The notes under the pieces were generated by a model that saw nothing but the letters and a program-made list of their open reading frames with translations, was not told the origin of the DNA and did not search any database. The position numbers were made by a program, and so were the translations under genes. A stretch of 64,000 nt of DNA from Emticicia aquatica (GTDB lineage Bacteria; Bacteroidota; Bacteroidia; Cytophagales; Spirosomataceae). Position 1 is the first letter of the stretch; each line of letters opens with the position of its first letter. The stretch spans positions 1-64,000 of the forward strand of contig NZ_CAKLPY010000002.1 in the NCBI RefSeq assembly GCF_923079645.1. Reading direction: 5' to 3'. This document shows, piece by piece, positions 1 to 9,392 of this stretch.

Positions 1-1555
1 CATCTTTCGTTCGAACATATAAAAAATCAGTTCCTGAGGTCAGAATTCCGCTCGGAATACTAAACGAAACATTGCTCAAGGTCGTTTGCCCTGAAGTTAT
101 CGAAATATTTACGCCATTGCCAAAGCCGGGGTCGCTGTTGATATAATATTCCGCTTTTACGATGGAAGGCAATGCATTTGTAGGTAAATTATCCAATTGT
201 TTCATCAACACTTCACTCCATTTTCCTAACTCATCTTTCGTCCGAACATATAAATAATCCGTTCCTGAGGTCAGAATTCCGGTCGGAATGCTAAACGAAA
301 CATTGATCAAGGTCGTTTGCCCTGACACTATCGGAATATTTACGCCATTGCCAAAACCGGGGTCGCTGTTGATATAATATTCCGCTTTTACGATGGAAGG
401 CAATGCATTTGTTGGTAAATTATCTAATTGTTTCATCAACACTTCACTCCATTTTCCTAGCTCATCTTTCGTTCGAACATATAAAAAATCAGTTCCTGAG
501 GTCAGAATTCCGCTCGGAATACTAAACGAAACATTGCTCAAGGTCGTTTGCCCTGAAGTTATCGAAATATTTACGCCATTGCCAAAGCCAGGGTCGCTGT
601 TGATATAATATTCCGCTTTTACTATCGATGGCAATGCATTTGTCGGTAAATTATCTAATTGTTTCATCAACACTTCACTCCATTTTCCTAGCTCATCTTT
701 TGTCCGAACATATAAATAATCAGTTCCTAAGGTCAGACTTCCGGTCGGAATGCTAAAAGAAACATTGCTCAAGGTCGTTTGCCCTGACGCTATCGGAATA
801 TTTACACCGTTTCCAAAACCAGGGTCGCTGTTGATATAATATTCCGTTTTTACGATGGAAAGCAATGCATTTGTCGGTAAATTATCTAATTGTTTCATCA
901 AGACTTCGCTCCATTTTCCCAACTCATCTTTTGTCCGAACATATAAAAAATCAGTTCCTGAGGTCAGACTTCCGGTCGGAATGCTAAAAGAAACATTGCT
1001 CAAGGTCGTTTGCCCTGACGCTATCGGGATATTTACACCGTTTCCAAAACCAGGGTCGCTGTTGATATAATATTCCGCTTTTACGATGGAAGGCAATGAA
1101 TTTGTTGGTAAATTATCTAATTGTTTCATCAACACTTCACTCCATTTTCCCAACTCATCTTTCGTCCGAACATATAAATAATCAGTTCCTGAGGTCAGAA
1201 TTCCGGTCGGAATACTAAACGAAACATTGCTCAAGGTCGTTTGCCCTGATGCTATCGGGATATTTACGCCATTGCCAAAACCAGGGTCGCTGTTGATATA
1301 ATATTCCGCTTTTACGATGGAAGGCAATGAATTTGTTGGTAAATTATCTAATTGTTTCATCAACACTTCACTCCATTTTCCTAACTCATCTTTCGTCCGA
1401 ACATATAAATAATCCGTTCCTGCTGTCAGAATTCCGGTCGGAATACTAAACGAAACATTGCTCAAGGTCGTTTGCCCTGATGCTATCGGGATATTTACAC
1501 CATTGCCAAAACCAGGGTCGCTGTTGATATAATATTCCGCTTTTATGATGGAAGG
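1..1555 (-). repeat. Tandem array of 231-bp coding repeats
   Basis: The 10-mer gtcgctgttg recurs at 131, 362, 593, 824, 1055, 1286 and 1517, an exact 231-bp period (77 codons) with no indels. Copies differ only at scattered positions. Some variants alternate between neighbours, such as the Asp-Tyr versus Asp-Phe codon before LYVRTKD and gaagttatcg versus gacgctatcg. This fits duplication of two-unit blocks. The array continues beyond the left edge. Confidence 0.95.
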
Positions 1556-1855
1556 AACTATTGGTGTAACAGTATTTAATATAGTATTTTCGAATACAAG
1601 TCCCCATTTACCATCATCATAACGCCCTCTTACAAACAATTTGTGCGAACCAACAGATAAACCTCCAACAGGAACATTAAAACTAAGATTACTTATTTCT
1701 CGCTGCAAGATTGGACTAATCGGAACATTTGTACCAAGACCAAAGCCTGGGTCAGTATCAATAAAAAATTCAACTTTATTGATATTCTGACCTACAACAT
1801 TGAATGCGATTAAAATGCTCAAGATTAGCCCTTTTAAGCTAATTTTATGATTCAT
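1..1855 (-). CDS. Secreted protein of tandem 77-residue repeats (3' end outside window)
   Basis: The frame is open from an ATG at 1855 to the left edge, about 618 codons, so the C-terminus is missing. The N-terminus has a signal peptide (lysine-containing start, then GLILSILIAFNVVG). After it comes one divergent unit (EFFIDTDPGFGLG ... LFVRGRYDDGKW), then seven near-identical 77-residue units with the core AEYYINSDPGFGNG, a middle IPTGILTAGTDYLYVR and an end TKDELGKWSEV. The units look like beta-sandwich adhesin-type modules. Such proteins in Cytophagales usually end in a T9SS sorting domain, but that part is not visible here. The gene lies 11 bp downstream of the beta-helix gene on the same strand, so the two are probably co-transcribed. 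No enzymatic motif was seen; a surface or adhesive role is inference. Confidence 0.8.
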   Translation of the reverse strand, partial: MNHKISLKGLILSILIAFNVVGQNINKVEFFIDTDPGFGLGTNVPISPILQREISNLSFNVPVGGLSVGSHKLFVRGRYDDGKWGLVFENTILNTVTPIVPSIIKAEYYINSDPGFGNGVNIPIASGQTTLSNVSFSIPTGILTAGTDYLYVRTKDELGKWSEVLMKQLDNLPTNSLPSIVKAEYYINSDPGFGNGVNIPIASGQTTLSNVSFSIPTGILTSGTDYLYVRTKDELGKWSEVLMKQLDNLPTNSLPSIVKAEYYINSDPGFGNGVNIPIASGQTTLSNVSFSIPTGSLTSGTDFLYVRTKDELGKWSEVLMKQLDNLPTNALLSIVKTEYYINSDPGFGNGVNIPIASGQTTLSNVSFSIPTGSLTLGTDYLYVRTKDELGKWSEVLMKQLDNLPTNALPSIVKAEYYINSDPGFGNGVNISITSGQTTLSNVSFSIPSGILTSGTDFLYVRTKDELGKWSEVLMKQLDNLPTNALPSIVKAEYYINSDPGFGNGVNIPIVSGQTTLINVSFSIPTGILTSGTDYLYVRTKDELGKWSEVLMKQLDNLPTNALPSIVKAEYYINSDPGFGNGVNISITSGQTTLSNVSFSIPSGILTSGTDFLYVRTKD

Positions 1856-1866
1856 TTTAATTGTGT

Positions 1867-2871
1867 TTAATTGCGTTTGATACTAATTGTAATAGGAATA
1901 TTTCCCGCAGAAATTGCTCCTTGAGTAAAAGCAGTTATCATTGGAAATGGTGGAATGCCTGACAAAATATAAGGTTTTGGGCCAGCAAATACCCCGCAAT
2001 CAATTCCACCAATACCTTTCGTTTTAGCAGGCGAACTCACAGCTAAAATAAAATTATCATCTTCTAAATCATCCAATGTACGAGGTTCAGTTACAGCAAA
2101 AATTGTATTTTGGGCAGTTGTGAAAAAGTTATTATTTGTAGGTGTTCCCGTACAGCCCACGCAGACATTATTATAAACGTTTGGACTTAAATCAAAAAGA
2201 TTTCCAACATTTGTTGAGTAAATGATATTGTTATAGTAAATTGATGTATAATCAATTCCGCCAAAAATAATATTGTTTTTCACGATTACATCCGAATCAC
2301 TTGATTCAAAAAAACCTAAAATAATATTATTAGCTATTGTTGAATGACTCATCGTAAAAGAGGCTTTTCTGACACTTCCTACTATAAAACAATTGGTTAA
2401 TAAGCCATTAAAAAAATTAGTATTTGAACCATTACTCCTCAAATCATTAAAAATGCAACCAAAAATTTCGATATCAGAAGTAGCTGTTGTAAAAAAGATA
2501 TCAGCATAATTTCCGTTGGGGTTTTTAATATCAAGACCATAAACTTTTGAACCAGACGAACCTATGCCAAAAGCAAGTCCAGCAACTTTCGCCGTTCTCT
2601 TATCAAAAGGGGTATTGGGGTTCTTATTTAACAAGTATCCTGGGCCAACTATCACTAACTTTTTACTGACAGTTATCGAACCATAATTTATGTCAGACGG
2701 TTCGATATAAATCGTGTCACCTGCTACTGCTGCTGTTTGAGCCGCTGTAAAATCAGCAAAAACTAATGCCGCTACCAAAGTAACGCCAGGATTATTATTT
2801 ACTCGACGGATAGTAGCATTTGCATTTAAAATAACCAATACAAGAATTAATTGTAAAAAAATCTTTTTCAT
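1867..2871 (-). CDS. Secreted right-handed beta-helix (pectin-lyase-like) protein
   Basis: 334 residues with an N-terminal signal peptide (MKKIFLQLILVLVILNANA). The body carries many short Asn/Ile/Val-rich turns (NNIILG, KNNIIFGG, YNNIIYS) typical of parallel beta-helix folds of the pectin-lyase or NosD type. The beginning (AAVAGDTIYIEPS, YGSITVSKKLVIVGPG) matches the usual opening of right-handed beta-helix proteins. No catalytic residues of a polysaccharide lyase can be assigned. There is no C-terminal T9SS domain; the protein ends NIPITISIKRN. It is followed after 11 bp by the tandem-repeat protein and preceded by a two-component system, which suggests that system may control the pair. It is probably exported; the substrate or partner is unknown. 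Confidence 0.7.
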   Translation of the reverse strand: MKKIFLQLILVLVILNANATIRRVNNNPGVTLVAALVFADFTAAQTAAVAGDTIYIEPSDINYGSITVSKKLVIVGPGYLLNKNPNTPFDKRTAKVAGLAFGIGSSGSKVYGLDIKNPNGNYADIFFTTATSDIEIFGCIFNDLRSNGSNTNFFNGLLTNCFIVGSVRKASFTMSHSTIANNIILGFFESSDSDVIVKNNIIFGGIDYTSIYYNNIIYSTNVGNLFDLSPNVYNNVCVGCTGTPTNNNFFTTAQNTIFAVTEPRTLDDLEDDNFILAVSSPAKTKGIGGIDCGVFAGPKPYILSGIPPFPMITAFTQGAISAGNIPITISIKRN

Positions 2872-2916
2872 GGGAATAGTTGATAATAGTTAAAAATCAA
2901 GATTTCAAGCTTAATA

Positions 2917-2959
2917 AATACATCCGAAATAGCGATTAATGAACTATTTCGGATGTATT
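2917..2959. promoter_or_regulatory. Perfect 16-bp inverted repeat between response regulator and beta-helix gene
   Basis: The arms at 2917-2932 (aatacatccgaaatag) and 2944-2959 are perfect reverse complements around an 11-nt loop. It lies between the stop of the response regulator (3051) and the start of the beta-helix gene (2871). No T-tract follows on the minus strand, so it is either a weak terminator or an operator or attenuator for the secreted-protein genes. Confidence 0.5.
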
Positions 2960-3050
2960 CATGCATCCAAAATTAGGTGCTGAAGCAAAGTAAAAAAACT
3001 ACTAAATGTAGTAGTATAAGTAGTTATTTGCAGAGAATAAAGGTGTTTCT

Positions 3051-3683
3051 TTAAACCAATTTGTTCTGTAAAGCCTTAGAAACGGCTTCGGTTGCTGAGT
3101 TTACGTGAAGTTTTCGGTAGATATTTTTAAGATGAAAATTAACGGTCGGATAACTGATTTTTAAATCTTCGGCAATAAGTTTGTAGCTTAATCCACGAAC
3201 CAACAACTCTAAAACTTTTTGTTCGCTGTCGGTCAATTCAATAAAATCATTTATTTTCTGATTTTGGTTTTTAAACATTGTCAAGACTTTCCGAGCGATA
3301 CTTGGCGACATCGGAGAACCTCCTTGATAGGTATCAATAATCGCCGAAACATAACGTTCGGGCGATGAATCTTTTAATATGTAACCACTCGCACCAGCAC
3401 AAATTGCAGCAAAAATTCTTGTATTATCTTCAAAAACAGTTTGCATCAACAATTGCACTTCAGGATATTTTTGTTTCACTAATTGCACAGCTTCAATACC
3501 CGAAATGCCAGGCATTTGAATGTCCATTAAAACTACATTTGGTTTATCTCGACGGATATTTTCTAAAATATTTGTCGCATTAGGATACGCATTTACTAAA
3601 AGCAATTCTGGTACACCCCTAACCGTTTCGGAGATTAACTCCCGCAAATCGGGTATATCTTCGTAAATGCAAACTCTTATCAT
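3051..3683 (-). CDS. NarL/FixJ-family response regulator
   Basis: 210 residues. The receiver domain occupies about 1-120, with acidic pocket Glu8/Asp9, phospho-acceptor Asp54 (in VLMDIQMPG), switch Thr82 and Lys104. A LuxR-type helix-turn-helix lies at about 145-210 (LTDSEQKVLELLVRGLSYK; YPTVNFHLKNIYRKL). The gene starts 54 bp downstream of the large sensor kinase stop on the same strand, so it is that kinase's cognate regulator. The sensor has a HisKA_3 core, the type that normally pairs with NarL regulators. Nearby secreted-protein genes at 1-2871 are plausible targets (inference). Confidence 0.9.
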   Translation of the reverse strand: MIRVCIYEDIPDLRELISETVRGVPELLLVNAYPNATNILENIRRDKPNVVLMDIQMPGISGIEAVQLVKQKYPEVQLLMQTVFEDNTRIFAAICAGASGYILKDSSPERYVSAIIDTYQGGSPMSPSIARKVLTMFKNQNQKINDFIELTDSEQKVLELLVRGLSYKLIAEDLKISYPTVNFHLKNIYRKLHVNSATEAVSKALQNKLV

Positions 3684-3737
3684 AGTGGTTTTTCTTGCAA
3701 AGATTTAGTATTTATTTTTCAAAAAAAACTATTAAAT

Positions 3738-6700
3738 TTAGTAGGTTAAATTTAATTCAAGCCTAATCTCAGTGCCTTCATTTTTAACTGATTTTATAGC
3801 TATTTTAGCATTGATTTTATCCGTTCTTTTTTGGAGATTTCCTAAGCCATTCCCTTGTTTAAATGCCTCTTCCCCAAAACCTTTTCCATTATCTATTAAC
3901 CTTATAATCAAGTAGTTATTTTCTTTTTTAGCATAAAATCTCACTTCGTTAGCTTCTGAATGTCGAGCAATATTATTAATCGCTTCTTTAAAAATAAGAT
4001 AGACTTCTCGTCGCTGTAAAACTGGCAAAACAATCTGATAAAGTTCTTCATCAATATCTATTACAAGGTCAATTTGCTTTGCGTCAAAAATATCTCGAGC
4101 GAAACCAATAATTCGTTCAAGCCATTCTTCTGATTGATCATTTGAAGGATTTATTTCCCAGACTACTTCTCGCACTAAACGCAAAATTTCTCTCGACTTT
4201 TGGCTAATATTTTCAAATCTATAAGCAATTTCAGGATTTTGTTTGCTAAGACGTTGGCGACTAAGTTCAGAATACATCGTTAAACTACTTAATGAAGCTG
4301 CCAAATCGTCATGTAAATTCGTCGAAATTTCATTCCTTATATTTTGTTGCCTTTGCTCTTCTTTTCGACTTTGTCGTAGTTTATCTCCAAAAGCTACCGA
4401 AAACAACACTATTTCGAACATTGAGCCAACCATCAAATAATATTCTTGGTTCATTGCCGAAATGATATTGAGGTTTTTTAATGCTACAAAAATCGCTGCC
4501 AACGAAATACTAGCCATTGCCAAAGCATAAAAACGGATATTCCGAATTTTATGAGAAAAATAAAAATAAACAACCCAAAACTGAAGTATCAATTCAAGAA
4601 AAGTCAGTCCAATTCCAATAAAATTTGAATACCAATCGTAGTGAAAAAGCAGACTAATACTAAACAATAAAAATACAAGCGAAAAGGCTTTTACTTTTTG
4701 TATTATTTGTGGAATATAAACTTTAAAATTTAAAAACTCGATGGTGAAGTAAATCATAAAAAAAGATGACAAATTCAAGAATATCAAATGAAATCTATCA
4801 TTTAACCATGAATTTGACCAAATATATTGATAAAAAAAGCCATAAAGAACCCCTTGCATTGCTCCAAAACTCAAAACATAAAAAATATAATGAATCAAAG
4901 ATTTATCTCGAATAACCAACCATAAAAACAAGTTATATAATGAAATCAATAAAATAAATCCGAAATAAACACCCCAAATAATTTTGCGACCAGATATTTC
5001 TTGAAAAAACGCTGATTCTTGCCAAAAATGAACAGGAAATTTTAAATCTTCGGTACTTTTAAACCTCAAAAAAATCAAATATTCTTGGTTTTCAATCATA
5101 TCAATTTTGAAAATTGGATTGGCATCTTTGATTGTACTAAGTTCATACGGAAAATGGTCTCCCATTTTTTTTGAATAAATAATTCTATCATGCTCCATCA
5201 CAAACAAATCTGCTTCATTTACACGGCTATTTTCAATTTCTAACAGCCACTTTTTATCCGCCAAATTCATTACTCTCATCATTAACCAAACAGATTTATT
5301 GGAATAACCAAAGTTTGGAATATCATTCAGAATTGGCTTAAATTCAGCCATAAATGAAGCATTTTCAGTGTTTGGACACCTAAATAGATCTTTTTCATCA
5401 ATAAATCCAAAACAATGATTTTGAACAAATTCGTGGGTTATTCCTTGATTTAAAATTATATTTGGACTTTGCTTGCTCTTTGTTATTTCTTCAGGATAAA
5501 AACGATTCAAACCATTAACTCCACCAAAAAAAATCTCGCCATCGGCCGACTGAAAAGAGCTATATCCATTAAATTCGTATGCCTGTAAACCATCATTTAG
5601 ATTAAAACAAGTAAAACGCTTTTGTTGACCATCAAAACGAGCAATGCCTCGATTCGTACTTAGCCAAATATTTTGTTTACCATCAATTTCACACGCATAT
5701 ATAAAGTTATTTGGCAAGCCATCTTCTGTTGTAAAAATCTCTTTATTTTGGGTTTTCGGATAATAATGATATAACCCATTACTTGTGCCAATCCACCAAG
5801 AAAAATCGCTTTTCGACTGCTTTATACAGATTGGAATTCCTTCTTGAAAAATTGGTTTTGACGTAATTATTTCAAAATTATCAGTCGTTTTAACCTCCAA
5901 TAAACCACCATTATAGAATCCTATAAAATACTGATTATTAGCTACTTTCTTAATTAATGAAATACGTTTATCAACAAACGCAACCCTATTCTGAAAACGG
6001 TTTTTACGTTTATTTAAAAAATAAATCCCCGATTCGGTCGCAACTAATAAATCATTTTTATCCTCTTCGATATAACGTATAAAATTTGTTAACGAAAGGT
6101 CTTTTCCATAAGGATTATTAACTTTTATGATTGTATTATTTTTTAAAAATGCCAAACCATGCGAAGTTCCAATCCAAATATTTTGAGCTGAGTCTTGTTT
6201 CAAAAATCTGATGGTATTTGACGGCAAAGGTTTTGATTTCCCATCATTAAAATAGCTTTTTTCGATACTTAAATTTTTGTCATTAATTAACCATAACCCA
6301 CTTTGTTGTGTAGCTAAAATTAGTTGTTTTTTTGTCTCATCTTTCAGAATAAATCTCACCGAATAATTGAGTAAATCTTTAGGAAAGTTTTCTGGAAAAG
6401 GAATTCTGAAAGAAGTCAAATTTCCAGGCAAAAGTTGAATTTTATCAATCCCGTAAGGGTCAGTATTTGCCCAAATAATTCCATCATAATCGACATAAAT
6501 TTGGCTAACTTCATTGATATAAAGGTTGTTTTTTTCTAAAAATGCCTCTCTTTTAATCTGAGCAAACAATTGATTATCAACCGAATAACGCAATAACCCA
6601 TGCTTTTCAGTAGCTAACCAAAGATTCCCTTTTTTGTCTGAATCTAAGTCAAATATCAAGTCAATTGGTTTATTATTTTCAAAATTCTTGATAACTTTAA

Positions 6701-7469
6701 TCTCATTATTACTGACATTCATAGCAACCAAACCTTCATTGGTAGCAAGCCAAAGGAAGTTTTTCTCAGGTAATATTTTAATGATTTCAAGTGGTTTTCC
6801 AGCTTTGTTTTGTGGATGATTTGAAAAGAAATAATCGAGTTTTTTGGTAGAAGTATCAAGTCTAATTACGGCTTCGGTTGTATGAATCCAAAGTTTTCCA
6901 AAAGTATCAAATTGAGTAGCATTAACGGAGCGAAAATAATTAGTTTTGAAAGATTTATTTGACAAAATTATTTGCTTTTTCTTCGTTTTTATAGTCAATT
7001 TTACCAAACCCTCTTCTACCGACCAAAACCACAAGATACCATTCGCTGCTTTTATCGGAAAAATTTCGTTTTTGACAATTTCTCCGCGATTATTTTTGGT
7101 GAAAATAGTTTCAAAATCATTGCTCCCGTATCGGTATCTGTTGAGCGAAGATTCTGTTCCAATCCATAAGTCACCTTCACTATCTTCTATAATTTTCTTT
7201 ATTTCGATGCCATTTATGCTATTTTTTTGCTTTTTTGAAGGCCTAAATATGGTAAAACTTTCTCCATCCCATTTATTGAGTCCATCCTGAGTACCAAACC
7301 ACATCGTCCCTCTTGAATCTTTCAGCATGGCAAAAACAGAGCCTTGCGATAGTCCCATTTCAGTACCAAAATGGTCAATTCGATAGTTCAGTTTTTGTGC
7401 TTTAATCAACAAAAAACAGTGAATAAATAAAACGATTAAGACACAACGTAAAAAAAAATTATGCAACAT
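3738..7469 (-). CDS. Propeller/7TMR-DISM chimeric sensor histidine kinase
   Basis: 1243 residues. A signal peptide (1-24) is followed by about a dozen two-component-regulator propeller repeats up to roughly residue 660 (motifs such as GTMWFGTQDGLNKWDG, GDLWIGTESSLNRY, QNIWLSTNRGIARFD). The usual Y_Y_Y domain is absent. In its place is a segment like the 7TMR-DISM extracellular-2 domain (about 680-810), then seven predicted membrane helices (about 815-1015), a HisKA_3 dimerisation domain with phospho-acceptor His1053 (LHDDLAASLSSL) and a HATPase_c domain (N box near EAINNIARHS, DNGKGFG at about 1193, GNGLGNL at about 1206). It sits in the inner membrane with a periplasmic sensor and is co-directional with the response regulator at 3051. 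The ligand is unknown. Confidence 0.88.
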   Translation of the reverse strand: MLHNFFLRCVLIVLFIHCFLLIKAQKLNYRIDHFGTEMGLSQGSVFAMLKDSRGTMWFGTQDGLNKWDGESFTIFRPSKKQKNSINGIEIKKIIEDSEGDLWIGTESSLNRYRYGSNDFETIFTKNNRGEIVKNEIFPIKAANGILWFWSVEEGLVKLTIKTKKKQIILSNKSFKTNYFRSVNATQFDTFGKLWIHTTEAVIRLDTSTKKLDYFFSNHPQNKAGKPLEIIKILPEKNFLWLATNEGLVAMNVSNNEIKVIKNFENNKPIDLIFDLDSDKKGNLWLATEKHGLLRYSVDNQLFAQIKREAFLEKNNLYINEVSQIYVDYDGIIWANTDPYGIDKIQLLPGNLTSFRIPFPENFPKDLLNYSVRFILKDETKKQLILATQQSGLWLINDKNLSIEKSYFNDGKSKPLPSNTIRFLKQDSAQNIWIGTSHGLAFLKNNTIIKVNNPYGKDLSLTNFIRYIEEDKNDLLVATESGIYFLNKRKNRFQNRVAFVDKRISLIKKVANNQYFIGFYNGGLLEVKTTDNFEIITSKPIFQEGIPICIKQSKSDFSWWIGTSNGLYHYYPKTQNKEIFTTEDGLPNNFIYACEIDGKQNIWLSTNRGIARFDGQQKRFTCFNLNDGLQAYEFNGYSSFQSADGEIFFGGVNGLNRFYPEEITKSKQSPNIILNQGITHEFVQNHCFGFIDEKDLFRCPNTENASFMAEFKPILNDIPNFGYSNKSVWLMMRVMNLADKKWLLEIENSRVNEADLFVMEHDRIIYSKKMGDHFPYELSTIKDANPIFKIDMIENQEYLIFLRFKSTEDLKFPVHFWQESAFFQEISGRKIIWGVYFGFILLISLYNLFLWLVIRDKSLIHYIFYVLSFGAMQGVLYGFFYQYIWSNSWLNDRFHLIFLNLSSFFMIYFTIEFLNFKVYIPQIIQKVKAFSLVFLLFSISLLFHYDWYSNFIGIGLTFLELILQFWVVYFYFSHKIRNIRFYALAMASISLAAIFVALKNLNIISAMNQEYYLMVGSMFEIVLFSVAFGDKLRQSRKEEQRQQNIRNEISTNLHDDLAASLSSLTMYSELSRQRLSKQNPEIAYRFENISQKSREILRLVREVVWEINPSNDQSEEWLERIIGFARDIFDAKQIDLVIDIDEELYQIVLPVLQRREVYLIFKEAINNIARHSEANEVRFYAKKENNYLIIRLIDNGKGFGEEAFKQGNGLGNLQKRTDKINAKIAIKSVKNEGTEIRLELNLTY

Positions 7470-7641
7470 ATTTTTGTTTCATTTTCCTTAAAAATACACG
7501 CTGAATAGAAATATTTACGGAAGTTGATTAAAATTTGCCATTTCTCCAATAACAATTGCGTTTTGCTCGACAAAGAAACTAATCAAAGGTTTTTTCAATC
7601 GTCTTTTTTGTATATTTTTATAAAAAAATGATTTAAACCAA

Positions 7642-9318
7642 ATGAAATCCTCTCAATTACTACTTCTAGGAAGTTTAATATTCCTTTTCTCTTGTAATAA
7701 ATCTAGTAATTACGACCTAATTATCAAAAATGGTGTAGTTTATGATGGCAATGGTACTTCACCAAAAAAAACTGATATTGGCATTAAAGGCGATACAATT
7801 GCTTTTATTGGCGATTTATCAGGCGAAAAAAACGCTAAACAAATCATCGATGCAAAAGGAATGGCGGTTGCTCCAGGTTTTGTAAATATGCTCAGTTGGA
7901 GTACCGAAAGTCTCATTGAAGATGGTCGTTCGCTTGGAGAAATAACACAAGGAATTACGCTCGAGGTAATGGGCGAAGGTGATTCGATGGGCCCTTTGAG
8001 CGATTCTATGAAAGATTATGCACAAAAATCACAAGGAGACATAAAATATCAAATTTCATGGAAAAGCCTCGGTGAATACCTGAGTTTTCTAGAAAAAAAG
8101 GGTGTTTCGTGCAATGTTGCTTCATTTGTTGGAGCGTCAACAGTAAGAGCCTATGAGCTAGGATATGCCAATCGACCTCCGAAAATTGATGAACTTGAAC
8201 GCATGAAACAGCACGTCAGAAAGGCAATGGAAGAAGGTGCAATGGGTGTTGGGTCGGCATTGATTTATACGCCTGGTACGTACTCAGACACACACGAATT
8301 AATCGAATTAGCCAAAGTTGCTTCCGAATATGGAGGTACATATATTTCGCACATTCGTAGTGAAGGAAATCGTTTAGAAGAAGCCATTAATGAGTTAATT
8401 ACGATATCGAAAGAAGCAGGAATTCATGGCGAAATTTACCATTTAAAAGCCGCTGGAAAGAATAATTGGCACAAAATCGATAAAGTAATTGCAAAAATAG
8501 ACAGTGCCAGAAAAGCAGGAATCAACGTAACTGCTGATATGTATAATTATATTGCAGGAGCAACTGGGCTTGACGCTGCTATGCCGCCGTGGGTTCAAGA
8601 AGGTGGATTTGACCAATGGAGTCGTCGGTTGAAATCTGCTACAATCCGTCAGCAAGTTGGCAATGAAATGAGCCATCCACAAAGTGAATGGGAAAACCTA
8701 TGTTTAGCGGCTGGTGCTGAAAAAACTTTATTAATTGGATTTAAACAAGATTCACTCCGAAAATATATTGGAAAAACACTCGCAGAAGTAGCCTCAATCA
8801 GAAAGAAAACTTGGTACGAAACTGCGATGGATTTGGTTGTTCAGGATGGTTCACGAGTGGATGTTGTCTATTTTTTAATGAGCGAAGAAAACGTAAAAAA
8901 ACAAATACAATTACCTTACATGAGTTTCTGCTCTGATGCTGCTTCCATGTCGGCATCGGGCGTATTTTTAAAATCAAGCAACCATCCGAGAGCTTACGGG
9001 AACTTTGCTCGTTTACTTGGAAAATATGTAAGAGATGAAAAAGTTATTTCACTACAAGAAGCCATTAGAAAACTTACATCTTTGCCTTGTGATAACTTAA
9101 AAATCCAAAAAAGAGGTCGATTATTGGCAGGAAATTACGCTGATATAGTCATTTTTGACCCAAATAAAATCCAAGACAAGGCTACTTTTGAAAAACCGCA
9201 CCAACTTTCGGAAGGAATGATTCATGTATTTGTCAACGGCACGCAAGTATTAAAAGATGGGATTCATACAGGAGCAAAATCGGGTAGATTTGTAAAAGGT
9301 CCAGGTTGGAAAAAATGA
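7642..9318 (+). CDS. D-aminoacylase-like amidohydrolase lipoprotein
   Basis: 558 residues. An N-terminal lipoprotein signal ends in FLFSC, so the protein is probably lipid-anchored. The body fits the N-acyl-D-amino-acid deacylase branch of the amidohydrolase superfamily: an N-terminal beta-sandwich strand (DLIIKNGVVYDGNG), then barrel histidines in YISHIRSEG and GEIYHLKAAG, and a C-terminal GNYADIVIFDP. Two usual metal-site features are changed: the HxH of PGFxDxHxH reads PGFVNMLSW, and the bridging-Cys loop GNCG reads GEGD. The substrate therefore cannot be called; a dipeptide or D-amino-acid derivative is likely from the family. It is monocistronic, divergent from the sensor kinase and ended by a strong hairpin. 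Confidence 0.8.
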   Translation: MKSSQLLLLGSLIFLFSCNKSSNYDLIIKNGVVYDGNGTSPKKTDIGIKGDTIAFIGDLSGEKNAKQIIDAKGMAVAPGFVNMLSWSTESLIEDGRSLGEITQGITLEVMGEGDSMGPLSDSMKDYAQKSQGDIKYQISWKSLGEYLSFLEKKGVSCNVASFVGASTVRAYELGYANRPPKIDELERMKQHVRKAMEEGAMGVGSALIYTPGTYSDTHELIELAKVASEYGGTYISHIRSEGNRLEEAINELITISKEAGIHGEIYHLKAAGKNNWHKIDKVIAKIDSARKAGINVTADMYNYIAGATGLDAAMPPWVQEGGFDQWSRRLKSATIRQQVGNEMSHPQSEWENLCLAAGAEKTLLIGFKQDSLRKYIGKTLAEVASIRKKTWYETAMDLVVQDGSRVDVVYFLMSEENVKKQIQLPYMSFCSDAASMSASGVFLKSSNHPRAYGNFARLLGKYVRDEKVISLQEAIRKLTSLPCDNLKIQKRGRLLAGNYADIVIFDPNKIQDKATFEKPHQLSEGMIHVFVNGTQVLKDGIHTGAKSGRFVKGPGWKK

Positions 9319-9333
9319 GCTTGATTAATAAAA

Positions 9334-9375
9334 AAAAGGGTAAATCATTGCGTTAATTCGCTGATTTACCCTTTT
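9334..9375. terminator. Bidirectional terminator between convergent genes
   Basis: Perfect 14-bp arms aaaagggtaaatca (9334-9347) and 9362-9375, flanked by A and T runs in both directions. It sits between the stop of the amidohydrolase (9318) and the stop of the convergent helical-repeat gene (9393). Confidence 0.85.
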
Positions 9376-9392
9376 ATATGGAATTTCAATGA

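Noticed and set aside
393..1070. Plus-strand frames of 71 codons at 393-608 and 855-1070
   Set aside because: They are antisense shadows of the 231-bp repeats; the minus-strand frame is continuous, has a signal peptide and makes protein sense.
1..1555. Could the 231-bp array be CRISPR or a satellite?
   Set aside because: The period is too long for CRISPR, there are no unique spacers, and the array is one open reading frame.
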